A DNA stretch of 64,000 nt from Elysia chlorotica (Eukaryota > Mollusca > Gastropoda > Plakobranchidae), in assembly GCA_003991915.1 (NCBI GenBank), contig RQTK01000870.1:110819-174818 (forward strand), written 5' to 3'. The notes beneath the pieces were generated by a model that was given only the letters and a program-made list of their open reading frames with translations, searched no databases and was not told the origin of the DNA. Made by a program: the position numbers and the translations under genes. Position 1 is the stretch's first letter, and every line of letters begins with the position of its first letter. This document shows positions 50,783 through 63,917 of the stretch, piece after piece.

Positions 50783-51988
50783 GTCTTCATCATCCACAAG
50801 CTCCGCCGCAAGATCCTCTCATACCTCGTCAATGCTATTTGACGCACAAGACGATACTCACTTAGCTAGATCTCGAAAAAATTCACACAAAGTTGCGACC
50901 TTTTCAGTCGCGATGTTCATACCACTTGCTTCCAAGGTGATAATTATGAAAAGCACGAAGAAAACACGAAGCCATCGCAGAAAAATCCTTTTGAATTTTT
51001 TTTTCACTGACCACAGAACAATGCTTGATCTTAATATCAATTTATGCCTTGAACTTAATGACCGTTTCCGCGATCGTTTTTGTACTTTGAAGCCTATTTC
51101 TGTTTAAAACTATTTTTAATTACCCAACATAATGAAAATGAGACAAGGTAAAGCCTATGTCAAACATCCGTCGAAATAAAAGATACACGCCGAGTGGACT
51201 GAGCTCCTGGCAGAATTATTTGCAAGCCACCTTGTCACCAGATAAAGAACCATTTTAAGGCATCTTTTAGATCCATTCCTGATCAATGGCTTGAGTGATT
51301 GAGTTACATGCTGAAATTCCTAACAAGGAAGGCAAGTGTACTGTTGTACCTAGTCTAACACTGTAACTAACACTGCTCGTCCTCACTACAGGGTTACTTC
51401 TAAAACCAATCCCTGGGACCTTTTTTAAAGCGCGGTTGTGCAGTTTTAGTACCATTATTTATAATGAGTGGACTGATCTGACTTCTAGGTCCTGTAAACA
51501 ATGGCTTGAAACAACGTTATAAAATAAAGGTCTAAATACAGATCAAGTCGAGAATTAACACTTGAGTTTGTATTGGAATAAAATCAGAAGGGCCTCGGAT
51601 CTTATGGATGTCTCTCCCTGTGTAAGAATCTGCGTCTAACACCAAGCGGTCTAGTGGCATGTAGAACGATCGGCGTAGACTATCTCTCCACGAGCGAGGC
51701 CGAGAACAAACACCTACAGCCTAGAATTAGTCACACTAGAACAATATGCTGGGTAGGTCAGGATCAACCGCTGCCAGACCGGAGAACAGGCGTAATCCGT
51801 TAATCCCACAGGGGCGAAGGCAATGCGCCCAGACTGTTATAAGTTAGGTCTACGTGCAATACGAGTGGGTTTTGTTTGTTTATATGGCAAGTTCTTCATC
51901 ACCTGCCCAAAGTGTTTGATATTTTAACGTTATTAAATCGATAGAGATACGGTAAAGAGCAAAACAAGACAATAAAGACATACAAACG

Positions 51989-51992
<4 letters not shown>

Positions 51993-52038
<46 letters not shown>

Positions 52039-52045
52039 TAGAGAT

Positions 52046-52085
<40 letters not shown>

Positions 52086-52137
52086 AGAGAAAGACAGACA
52101 GACTGACAGACAGACAGACCTACAGACAGACAGACAG
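51993..52137. repeat. GA and GACA microsatellite
   Basis: Two GA runs, then GACA/GACAGACC units. Confidence 0.95.
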
Positions 52138-52274
52138 GACAAGAGGGCAAGTTAATAGTCAACTCTAAAAACACTAATAATGTGTAAAAGTAGAAAAAGT
52201 TTGTCTAATAAGCACATCATTTTATTACACATACACCAATAGAAGATAATTATGTCCTCACTAGCAGTAGAAGT

Positions 52275-52472
<198 letters not shown>

Positions 52473-52623
52473 AATAAACCTACTAGCAATGTACTAAAAC
52501 TAACGATTTTATATTTGTGTATGTGCAAAGCCTATTTGAGCTGAAATAACGGGCCAAAAAGGGCTTTCCATCTCTGCTTTAGGTACGGAGTTTTAGTTGA
52601 AAAAGAACCAAGGATCGACAGAT

Positions 52624-52715
52624 CAATTTAGCTTCAAAACGTTAAGCTATATATATATATATATAGCGCCAATTTAGCTCCAAAACGTTAAGCTATATAT
52701 ATATATATATAGCGC
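52624..52715 (+). repeat. 46-bp tandem duplication with TA palindromes
   Basis: Two copies start at 52624 and 52670 with one T/C difference. Each carries AGC, a TA run and GCGCC; the AGC(TA)nGC part is self-complementary. Confidence 0.9.
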
Positions 52716-55054
52716 CGGGGTATCATATTAATATGTTATTTCTATATCAACCCCCCGCCCCTTTCCCGCCAAAGAAGACTTTTCACGGTTTAAAAATTAT
52801 TCTTAAGTTTGATTTGTTTTTTTAAATTAGAAAAATGTTGATTGAATGCGCTGCCTGAAACGAAGAAAAGCCAATACGTTGAACAATGAGGTTAGTCAAC
52901 TATACTTTTGGTTCTCGTTTCTCAGACAGCGTCCATTGACAGCGTCAACTTTTATGCACTCGCTACTGTAGTACTTTAGAGGCAATAAAGAATACATTTT
53001 TCCGCTCGCTACTCTGGTACTTAAGGGGCAAGAAATAACATTTAACCGTTTATTTCTCTGATAATTTAGAAGTAATAAAGAACAGTTTATCGCTAATTAC
53101 TCTGGTACTTTAGAGGTAATAAAGAACACTTTGTTGATCACTTCTCTGGAACTTACTTAAGGGGCAAGAAAGAACACTTTACTGCTCGATACTCTAGAGG
53201 CAAGGAAGAACATTTCACTACTTTAATATAGTTGGGTGCGATTCCAGTTGCGACTGTCTAGGGGCAACAAAAACTTAAAAAAAAAGAAGACAAAAATACC
53301 AAAATTCAACAATAACAAAAAAAACTAAAAAAAAAACTCACCTCTTTGTTTTTTCAGTCTCAGCAACACAGGGCGCACCTTCACAGAAAGGTTATCAATT
53401 GTGGTGAATCTACCGGCTTTCGGATGTCTTCAAGTCTACAAACTTTCGAACATTCAGTCCTGTGGTTCACACGCAATCCCTAACACACAAAGGAGTACGG
53501 AGCACCAGTCACCACTAGCTTATCAATTACTGAAAAAAAAAACCCAACAAAAAACCAAAACCTTCCTCTCTAAATATTCGAGTCATTATGTTGTCACTGC
53601 CACGTACTCCCTCTTGTTTGTTAGCTCTCTTAATCCTCACTATCTTGTGTACCCAGAGCAGCATGTAGCGGACCAAACTACTGCATGTTGCGCCTCCCCG
53701 TTTTCCTTGTCTCCTGATATACGCTATGTTCACTCCCCTCTCAACACCCCCCTCCCCCTCCGACACAGACCCACACCCCTTCCCTTTTTTCCTTTACCGT
53801 TAGAAAATCTGTTGTCCAAACTGTCTGGAGGTAATGCCATGTCCGCCCAGGAATTTCCAATACAAGAAGACAGTCCAGAGGACACCAGAGGAGGCGCTCT
53901 CCCCTCCCTCCTCACACCCCTTCCATTACACTCCTCTGTCCACGGTCCTGGCTGACCGACCCTCCATGCCATCACAGCTGATTAAGTCCCCTTGATCCCC
54001 ACACAAGGCGGCAGATTTACAGCTCCCCCAATGAACAAAATAACCGTGTCACAACTGTGGAGCCTCCTTTTATTGAACAAACTAACCTTCCCACCGCCAG
54101 CTCAGCCGCTACTGTTCATCTAAACAATGAAATTCATATTCACCTGTAACAGCAATCGTGACCACCCGCGGGTGCATGTTTAATCAATCAACACCTGGTA
54201 CCTAATAGCTACCTCCGGGTCACCAGCATGGCACTACAGTGCACTAGTTTAAAAGAAAACAAAACTGATTAGTACATGTTCTTTTAAACGACACTATTAA
54301 AGGTGCACACTGCTCTGTATTCATTTTTGTTATCTCCACTGACAAACGCCTGCTTGTTGCTTTTATTTGTCGGATAAAGCTCACAGGGTCTAAACCACAG
54401 GATATGAAGTTTCGCAAAAGCACAAACAGCCCTTCGGAAGTGTACAGAGAGCATCTATTTTCTTTCTGAAAAAAAATTGCATGTCTAGTGTAATATGGCG
54501 GTGATTTTTTAAGTATTGTAATTTGATAAAACCGGGATTATTTTTATGGTAGGTACTTTTCGCATGCGCACCGAACTTTTTAGTATGGAAAAGGAATTAA
54601 TATCGATCGTGAACGCGTTTTAAGCTTGTCGTCATGGACAGGAAAAGATTGTTTTGTCTTGAACGTGTACATTTTTTGATGACTTTTATATCGTGTTTGT
54701 GCTTCTGCTAAACTTCATATCCTGCAGCCAAACTATGTCAAGTCATGTTTCTTGTTATAATTCAAGTAAATACACACGCGACTGCCTCAATATCTTCACA
54801 AATGCAACGGATGTCTTTATATTTACTGAAATCATTGCACTCTTTCTTTATGAAAAAAATGTTATCACGAGTCTGGTTACATTAGAATGTATGAGGGCGC
54901 AACATCATGACCCTGTTTGATGTTGGTATGTCTATCAGAGAACTACGCAAGTAATCGCTTAGTTTTAGAAACTCAAAACTCAAGCGCCGGCCATCCGTGT
55001 ACACAATCTGATTTATATCATTTAGCAGAAAGAAAACACACACCCTCACTAACA
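52716..55054. other. No gene seen
   Basis: Includes a loose series of similar phrases at 52960-53220 (for example CTCTGGTACTTTAGAGG, AATAAAGAACA), probably a decayed tandem array with a period near 60, and a CT/CCC-rich patch at 53690-53960 without a supportable gene. Confidence 0.5.
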
Positions 55055-55206
55055 CATACATACATACATACATACATACATACATACATACATACATACA
55101 TACATACATACATACATACATACATACATACATACATACATACATACATACATACATACATACATACATACATACATACATACATACACACACATACATA
55201 CATACA
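55055..55206. repeat. TACA microsatellite
   Basis: About 35 TACA units. Confidence 0.97.
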
Positions 55207-55969
55207 TAATTTTTGTTTTCTATAATCAAATATTTTCTATTGTTCTAAAATTTTTAGGCAGAAAGGAGAGATTGAACTTTGAAGGTAGATTAGTTTCTGA
55301 GGAAGTTAAAGCTTATTTCCGCTCTACAGAAACCTCATGACAACACGACGAAGAGCTTAAAGAACGGTGAAGAGGATTAAGTTAACGAACTTGCTGCCCC
55401 TTCATTTCGATTAATTAACGGAATATAAAAATTTAAAAATAATATTAGGTCTAGATTATTCCATTACTAGCCTTTTCACTTCTAATTCTAAAGTTTACAG
55501 TGCGTGTATTGAATGTACCAGAGTTTAGCCTTTTGCTCAAATTTTACCTATAATTGTCCACAACAAAGTTTTTCTCGGCAATAACCTGCACTTGGGTATC
55601 TACTGCGAAACTCCAATTGGGACTTGATTGTGACTACCCCAGTGACCTCGATTAAAAAATTAATGTTTGATTGCATCATGATGAGATTGCAACTCTCGTA
55701 CGCAGAGAAATCCCAAACTCCAATCTCACTCTGCTCGCTATCTCTGTTTATGTCTGTTGCTGTATGTATGTCTAACTGTTTGGCTTTCTTTATGTTTCTA
55801 TCTCTTTATTTATCTCGGTCTGTTTTGATTCTGTGTTACTGCGCCTGTTTGTCTGTCTGTTTTTCTGTCTCTTTCTCCGCCTGTCTATATGTCTGTCTGT
55901 TTCTCTGTATGTCTGTGTGTCTGTATCTCCGTCTCTCTCCTCTCTTTCTCTCACTGCCCTCCTCCCCTG

Positions 55970-56024
<55 letters not shown>
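55970..56024. repeat. CT microsatellite
   Basis: Uninterrupted CT run within a longer pyrimidine-rich stretch from about 55730. Confidence 0.95.
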
Positions 56025-56027
<3 letters not shown>

Positions 56028-56570
56028 CCACGAAATTGTCATCCCATGTCTAAGTCCGTTACAATGTATCTCATTAGTCCACACGCTCGTAGTGCCTTTC
56101 ACAAATCCTGGCGCAGTCTCGAAGGAAGAAGTAAACTCTGATTAATCCCGCCCTTTGTAATCGGTATTGATCTTAGCACTTGACATGAGTACTAACAACT
56201 GTTGACTTTAGCTCTGCTGAAACACTTAGCCCCAAATATTCTTGTCTCCCCCGTCTTTTCTGAACTTCTTTAGCTGGCATTTTGTTCCACGCTAAAAACG
56301 TGTCTATGTCAGGGCTTGCCGCTATCTAAGTAACCGACAATCTTTCCACAACGAATATTTCACCCTAAGGATACTCTCTCGCTCTGCCCCACTGCGTGCC
56401 TGCGTGGGCCTATGCCTATGTCAGTCTGTCTCTGTCTCTCTCTGTCTGCCTTTCTTTCTCTCTATTTCGCAGTCTTTTTGTCAGTTAGTCTGTTCGTCGG
56501 CCATTCTCTCTTTGTCTTTCTGTCTCTCATAATATAATATATAGGTCACACACACATTTATTATTTGCCC

Positions 56571-56572
<2 letters not shown>

Positions 56573-56625
<53 letters not shown>

Positions 56626-56723
56626 CTCACTCTCTCACACACATCTCTCCAATTGCAAATAACATGTACATTACACAATAATTATTTAACGAGGTTATAT
56701 TTATATATTCTTCAATCTTATTC

Positions 56724-56770
<47 letters not shown>

Positions 56771-56782
56771 TCAATCTTATTC

Positions 56783-56831
<49 letters not shown>
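56573..56831. repeat. CT microsatellites with a duplicated flank
   Basis: Three CT runs. The last two are each preceded by TTCTTCAATCTTATTCATTT, at 56708 and 56767, so a 59-bp unit containing a CT run has been duplicated. Confidence 0.92.
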
Positions 56832-56834
<3 letters not shown>

Positions 56835-57383
56835 GGATTTTAACATTTCTTTCTTTTAATAATACGGGCAGGATTGTCCTATGCTATCAGATCCTTGTGA
56901 AAACAAGAATTCATTTAGTTTGATCGCACGCGCTTCTGAACAACAAATAAAAGGCTAGTAACGTACTGAACAGCTAAAGGGTGAAATTATAGACGAATTA
57001 ACAGCACTAATAATAGAGCGAACACGTAACATTATAAAATAGCTTTGATATTGATCAATACGCTAATCCCAATTTTTTTTAACAAACTATATCAACATTG
57101 TCTGTCAAGTTGTCTCTCAGTATGACTTTTTCTGTATATTTGTCCACCTCTTTGTCTGAATTTGTCTGACGATCTGTATGTCTTTCTGTCTATTTGTCTG
57201 TCTCTCTATCTAAATTTCTTTATCTGTCTCTTTTGTCTGCCTCTCTGCTTTAGACGTCCTGAATGTCACCATGCGACTAACCTCGACTCTAAACTCCATA
57301 ATTATGACTGTATGACTGTAATATAGCTTTCCAGCCAGCCAGCCTCTGAAGTGTATATTTAAGTCCACCACATGTTTCGATTC

Positions 57384-57431
57384 ATACCACGACTTTCGTG
57401 AGGACCAATACCACGACTTTCGTGAGGACCA
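57384..57431 (+). repeat. 24-bp tandem duplication
   Basis: ATACCACGACTTTCGTGAGG plus ACCA occurs twice in a row. Confidence 0.92.
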
Positions 57432-57901
57432 CACAGTACAAATAACTTTACCCCTTGCGGCGCAAGTGCAGTTGCCTTAAAGGGGGGTAACTGGATTAAA
57501 TTTATCTCAAGCGGAAATGTGATCGCCAGAGTAGGTGGATTATCTCCCTGCCAAAGTCCTTTTAAGGGATGGTAGAATTGGGGAAACAGATGGATATGAT
57601 CGGATATTAGACGGGTGAACATTGATATGTAGCTATAGAAAGATCGGTATATTAACAGTGTGTAGCTTAACGCACGCCCTTACATATCATTAAACCCATA
57701 CACACAGTAATAGTTAGAATATAGATTGATATAAAGATAATGTAACGCAGCAGTAAGAGACAAACAAAGATTAGATGAAAAGATATGTGGATATTAAGAA
57801 GGATAATATTAATTTTATAGATACATACATAGATAGACAGAACGAAAAATAGAGAGATAAAAAGAAAGAGAGAGATGGATAGACAGACAGATAGTTATAT
57901 A

Positions 57902-58036
<135 letters not shown>

Positions 58037-58216
58037 CAAATCCAGCCTAAATAAAAGAAAAGAGCTATACACAACTTGCCCGCATCCCTCTAAACACTTA
58101 CTACAAAACTTCAAAGCACAAGCGCTACAAAAAGGCGGAAGTGGTGCAACCAAACGCCAGTTACGCCAGACGGCCGAAGAGAGCGGCTGACAAAGCTGCT
58201 CAAAACATGTGTCGCA

Positions 58217-58221
58217 ATATA

Positions 58222-58256
<35 letters not shown>
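58217..58256. repeat. TA microsatellite
   Basis: TA repeats with one TTA phase break. Confidence 0.93.
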
Positions 58257-58978
58257 CTTAGAGATGGAGCTTTTATGGGGCGTTTTTCTGCATTATTTGA
58301 GTATGTTGTGAAGCATTGACATTTTGTCGGGTGTATAAAAAGACAAAGACAAAGATAATATCGCTACCTGTAGGACACTATTTTAACGTACATGATATAA
58401 TAACGTATATGATAGAGATCTTAACAAAATGCAATCTAGATCTAGATCAATTTTTAATCTCGATATATCTAGATTCCAGGTAAATTGTAGGCCCATAATC
58501 GTTATCCTTATAAGAGCTATACCCTTATATAGTTTTTCAAAACTGATTGATATCTATTTAGTAATCAAGACGTCGTCTCTACTTTTCAGATTTCGTATTT
58601 TATAGTAGGCCCTACTTCACATGCTCCTATAGTTTTGATACTTTACAGGCCTACCTCCAGTGATGTCACCAGTTAAGCATGTGTTAAGCATGTGAACTAG
58701 AATAGTTTTACTTGAGATCTAGAAAATGTATATATCTACAAACAGTATTCATAATAGTAATGGTGAAAAAAGCTAAATGCTTGTTCTGGCCAGATCTAAA
58801 TCATCTACATCTAGAACCTAGACCCAATGTAGTATTGCTTTCAATACTCTCTAGGTATCACCCAGGCCATGCTTTTCTAAATAATATATTTTTATAGAGT
58901 TCTTTCAGTAAGAAATTTTAAAGAAATAATACAAGTTTGAAAAAGAGAGATACAGAGAGAGTGTGAGTGTGTGTCTGT

Positions 58979-58995
58979 GAGAGAGAGAGAAAGAG

Positions 58996-59076
<81 letters not shown>

Positions 59077-59078
59077 AA
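58979..59078. repeat. GA microsatellite ending in poly-G
   Basis: GA repeats with one GAAA and one GCGA interruption, followed by about ten G. Confidence 0.95.
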
Positions 59079-59239
59079 CTTACTCGGTTCTTTGCCTTGA
59101 CAATGAGAAGAATATTTCTGTATCCTGTCTGGTCGGCCCTAGCACTGGGAATCTCTTTGGCTGACATGAGCCGTCCAGGTTTGGGCCCTGTCCTGACCCA
59201 ATTCTGCAGCCACGTCTGCTGCTGCAACCGGCCCTGTTC

Positions 59240-59457
59240 TCGTGATGATTTTTGCCAAAGTTTCTCGCCACATGCGCACTATCGGGGTCCTGGCCCAATA
59301 ACGTCATCTCGATGACGCAACTTCCGGTGAGCTTTGCCATCAGGTCTCTGATGCCCTGTTGCTTCCGGCTCTTGTGGCAGACGTCAGATTTGGAACGCAC
59401 CAGTCTCGTGTCGGCGCCTGATCTAGTGTGGGCTCTCGGAGCCATATTGCTACAGAG
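59240..59457. promoter_or_regulatory. Promoter-like GC-rich patch with CCAAT, CRE and ETS motifs
   Basis: Within 59293-59331 occur CCAAT, AACGTCAT, ATGACGCAA and ACTTCCGGT. A second ETS-like core (GCTTCCGG) and GACGTCAG follow at about 59363-59392, and a YY1-like GCCATATT at about 59441. The cluster and the CpG content stand out from the AT-rich surroundings. The minus strand opens an ATG at 59445 (MAPRAHTRSGADTRLVRSKS), which could be a first exon, but no partner exon was found. Confidence 0.35.
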
Positions 59458-59900
59458 GTGACTCCTCTAATTAGACGTACACCTTTTACACTTTCAGTTT
59501 AGCTAGGTCAGTGAGCCGGTGAGTGTTACAGGCGTGACTCCTCTACTTGGACGTACACCTTTTACACTTTCAGTTTAGCTAGGCCAGTGAGCCGGTGAGT
59601 GTTACAGGCGTGACTCCTCTACTTGGACGTACACCTTTTACACTTTCAGTGTAGCCAGGCCAGTGAGCCGGTGAGTGTTACAGGCGTGACTCCTCTACTT
59701 GGACGTACACCTTTTACACTTTCAGTGTAGCTAGGCTAGTGAGCCGGTGAGTGTTACAGGCGTGACTCCTCTACTTGGACGTAAACCTTTTACACTTTCG
59801 GTGCAGCTAGGCCAGTGAGCCGGTGAGTGTTACAGGTGTCATTTCTCTCAGAGAACACCTTTGAACACCTTTAACACTTTCCGTACTGCCCCGTGAGCCG
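59458..59900 (+). repeat. 76-bp minisatellite, five units plus a degenerate sixth
   Basis: Unit starts are at 59458, 59534, 59610, 59686 and 59762, with a decayed sixth from 59838. The period is exactly 76. Each full unit runs from GTGACTCCTCTA through CTTTTACACTTTCAG to GAGCCGGTGAGTGTTACAGG. The fifth has CGG in place of CAG. Confidence 0.93.
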
Positions 59901-61521
59901 GCTCGGATATTTTTCATTTTTTTCACTATATTGATCTGTCTCTGTAGCGAGGGAGTCCAGGAACATAAGTCGAAAGTTGTAAGAAATGCTGCTGAAAGTC
60001 GATCTGAAAAGAAACAATTTAAAATTTAGATATTATGTATTGAACAATACTTGCTGGCTAAAGTCATCGAAGATAAACTTTGGTGTTTAAGAGTTAGACA
60101 TACATGCTTGTTATGTAGTTGTCCTGGATACTTGCTAAGACCAAGCTAGGTATAATTCAATCTAAATAAGATAAAAAAATGGTGTAAGATTAAGTGCATT
60201 TTTGAGACTTATAGACATAAGGAACAACTAGCCAAGAGTAATAAAAAGACCAATGCATTTTCACACTGAATGTCGAAACTAACTGTATAATAATTATGTT
60301 TCTTCGAAAACACCACAAAGGCTTAATTTTAGGTGCGGGTATAACATAAAGTAATTCCTTTCAAATTAAACAAGCCATTCAAAAAACGACAGAGATAGAT
60401 TCAGCCGAAACAAGACTTACGGATCCAATAGTAGTAATGGCTAATAGAGAGCGAAGCATACAAAAAAAGTTCGCCTTACTACTTAAGACTTTCATACGCC
60501 AAAAAGTGTAGTGATCTTTCGAGAGAAGAAAGGGGAAAAAGACGAAGTCATACAATTACTCTCTTATTATTATCATTGATCGAATAAAATCTGGTTTAGT
60601 TAGGCTTTTGTGTTAACTCCCGAAGTTTCGGGAGAAAACATAGGAAAAAAAGCAAAACAAAAACACTTTTGCAGAAGCACTTGTTCAGAACAAAACGTCT
60701 ACGGTTTGGAATACTCCACTAACAAATCTTTCTCTCCACGAGAGAGTTTAGCAACGCGTTTGTTAAATACACTACAATCGCACATTGAATTTTTAAGATA
60801 AAAAGATTAAATGTTAAACATCTTCGCAGCTATAATGTTTCAGGGTTAATTAAGTAGACAAAAATCCACTCATCACAAGTTTGGTGAAACAAATTGAGAA
60901 TGCTGAACACCTTTTTATATAAAACGACTGAAAAAGGTTTTTAGTCTGTACATTTTGTTCTTTTCGAAACTTTGAGGAAGTGTAGACCCTGTAATACTCT
61001 GTATTGTTGGCAATAGGATTTACCAAAAGTTTCGTAAGCAAAACAAATAAATATTAAAGACTAAAAAAACACACACAATTTTTTTTTGTAATAAAAACAT
61101 TGTGTATGCACATACACTGATTGAAAAATGTACATTAGTTTCGATTACCATTTCCACTATAAAAAAGTTATCGGTATAAAGGGTATCCTAAAACAATAAT
61201 CTGTCTCCAGTCCCTCGTTGAATTTGTACTCTTGCGTCAATAATATATTTCTAATTTGACCATAATTTTAGTGATTTGGTTCATTCAATACATTTGATTA
61301 ACGCATCATTATGCCAAGGATGACACCATTTTCAATGTTAATTGGCAATAAAAAATATTTTTATTTTTATTAGTATTACCCTCGTATCCAAGGGAAAATA
61401 AAGAGCAACATTGCTAACAAAAGCGATAACCGATGCAGTTTAGTTGTAGGTTAACAAGGTAACGAAGCGAAAGCAAAGAAGGTTCGAACACAACACATGG
61501 TCCGAGGAGAGACCTTAGCGC
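59901..61521. other. No gene seen
   Basis: AT-rich sequence with no repeats or open frames of note. Confidence 0.55.
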
Positions 61522-61566
61522 TCCGCTTCCGGCGAACACAGCCAGCAAACCTGTCCGCTTCCGGCG
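61522..61566. promoter_or_regulatory. Duplicated ETS-like motif pair
   Basis: The 13-mer TCCGCTTCCGGCG occurs at 61522 and 61554. Both include the GGAA-core CCGGAAGC on the minus strand. The sequence around them is GC-rich for this window. Confidence 0.25.
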
Positions 61567-62550
61567 TCTGGCCAACGGACAAACATACGCGCCAAAATGT
61601 GCGGCGTACCACAAAACATTACGCAAACACCGACTTGTCGTGGTATCGGGACTAGGAAACTCAGCACACTAAACGTAAAGTTTTGCTTGTTATACTCCTA
61701 ATAATTAATAATTTCGGTACTACGGCCAGCCAGAAATAGAAACCAAGATTTTTTTTATTTGCTCAAAGCTATGCACCTGGTGACATTCGCTCGATAAAAC
61801 CATTTTGCTCGATAGATCAATCCCCCTGTGCAAGATTCATGCTTGGATATTTTGGTTAATAGTTACAATCTTCTCTAAAATTTTACTTTACAAGATTGCC
61901 AAGTTAGTTTTTTCAGTTACCAATGAACACATCCAATATCGATTAAAATAGATTTTGGTATAATATTATTATGGATAATGGCAACATTTTACGTTACGTA
62001 CAGCGAAAATTGTTTAGCAGTGTAGAAGGAAATGGAAAATTTGTGTTTTGTGTATACATGTGTGTGTTTGTGTAAGGAAGAGAAACAAAGTATAGACCAA
62101 CCGGCAGACAGGCAAGCATACACTCCAACAGGGAAATGGAAAATTGGGCTTATGTGATACTGTACAGGAAATACTAGACACAATAGTAAACAGTATAACT
62201 GCATAAATCACAATAATTAACTGAATTAATAAAAAAAAAAAGCAAAATATGTTTACTCCCTCACTTTGTATGAGAATTGCACACTGCAAATACTCATTAC
62301 ATTCTTGACTGTCTTCAAAGGAGATTTTGACAACGAAATAACTCTTGTTTTAAGAAATGAATTGGGTGAAAATAAGAGCACTTCTTAACTAAAAAGAAAT
62401 TCCCATACACTTATTGTATACATTTAGCAACAGCGCTTAAAGTTGACAGAAAAAAAACAATACTTGGTGTCCATTGGCCGAGTCCATTGACGCTCATTGC
62501 TCATTGTCAAACAAGGTAAAATACATCTCCAACAGCAGGCAGGCAAGATG

Positions 62551-62625
62551 TGGGTGTCAGTATAATGTGGCCGGCTAAAACTTTCTATGTGGCAGCACAT
62601 ACAATTGTAGGACGTTAATCTTAAG
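62551..62625 (+). mobile_element. SINE body and tail fragment
   Basis: TGGGTGTCAGTATAATGTGG, CCGGCTAAAAC, TGTGGCAGCACATA and TAGGACGTTAA follow the same order as the SINE body and tail at 42.65-42.89 kb. No tRNA-like head is present, so the copy is 5'-truncated. Confidence 0.5.
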
Positions 62626-63858
62626 ACCCGTCTGACAGGAAAACAGAAATAGGGAGAGAGTGAGATATATATATATATATAGAAACAGATAGAGACAAGC
62701 AGATAGACTAAACTAAGAATTTGCACAGTCTTAACGAGATTCAGAGAGAACGTGATAGACAAAGAGACCGAGTGAGATATATGAAGAAGGAACTGGAAAA
62801 AAGAGAAAGGCGGAAACTGAGAAGAAGAGTAAATGATAGATAAAAGGAAGAGTGAAATCCCAGAGAAAATAAAGCGAAGCAAACTTTAAATTGGTGAGCC
62901 TGTTACAAACAAAGAATAAAGGGAGGGGTTAATGTTGCTCCAACTTATACAATGTAAAATCTTTTTTTTTTACTGTACTGGCGTACACACATCAACTCCA
63001 CATATTAATTTGGTTGTGCACAAAATATATTGACTATCGATTTGACCCAAATCCTGTGGGTGTGAGTAGGTAGCTCGCACAGCTCAGATCGATACGGTGA
63101 CAAATACAACTCAGTGCAACTGACCAGTAAGTGGTGCCAATCTCGAAGTACATGATCCCTCACAATTATTCGAGGCCATACAATATAAAAAAAAGAAATT
63201 GAATCTAGAAATTAAAAAAAAATCATATCTTGATTTAGATCGTATGATTAGATTCATATAACGATACACACACAAAGTATTCATAACTAGCTGGAACCTG
63301 AATATACGCCCATCTGTAAGAAAAAAATATTGTAGATGGAGTAGAAAAAAAATGTAACCTAAATCAAAGATATATTTCGAATTAGTTTGTGCGTGGACTG
63401 ACATCTTGATTTAGGCTACTCATGAAATAAATATTATATTGATTTAGCCTACTCATAACAAGTTGAAAAGGGGCATAGAGTTATATCTTGATTTAAACCT
63501 CACGCTGAAGTGGTGTCATGATTTCCACCTATCAGCACAAAATGTTGAAAGGCTGTGTTATAGTGATGTCTTGACATTGCTACGAATCAATAGTTAATTT
63601 TATTTAGGTCACTCGATATACAAAGATGAAAAGTGAAGGGCGTATGATTTCAATAACTCAATCAAAATGAGTGAAAATGATATGAAAGTGATATCTTGAT
63701 TTAAATCCCGCAATGATGTGATATCGCAATTTAGATAACACGTTATGAAATTTTGTAGAGGGGTTTTATTGTGGTTTCTTGATTTATGCCACACAATACA
63801 AAAACAATTAATGCAGGTGGAGTGACATCTTGGGTTAGTATTTGATTGAAAAAAGGTC
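62626..63858. other. No gene seen; loose repeat of TTGATTTA phrases
   Basis: From about 63400 to 63840 phrases such as ATCTTGATTTA and GTGATATCTTGATTTA recur roughly every 60-80 bases, which looks like a decayed tandem array. Confidence 0.45.
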
Positions 63859-63917
63859 TTTCTTTCTTACTTTCTTTCTTTCTTTCTACCTTTCTTTCTT
63901 TCTTTTTTATTTATTTA

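Noticed and set aside
51190-51240. tRNA-like A box (GCCGAGTGGACTGAGC)
   Set aside because: No B box at a suitable distance and no foldable cloverleaf.
53401-53955. 184-aa plus-strand open frame
   Set aside because: C-rich, Pro/Ser/Leu-biased by composition, with no splice signals or recognisable motif.
59458-59900. Regular repeats as a CRISPR array
   Set aside because: The whole 76-bp unit is repeated with no unique spacers, and the context is an animal genome.
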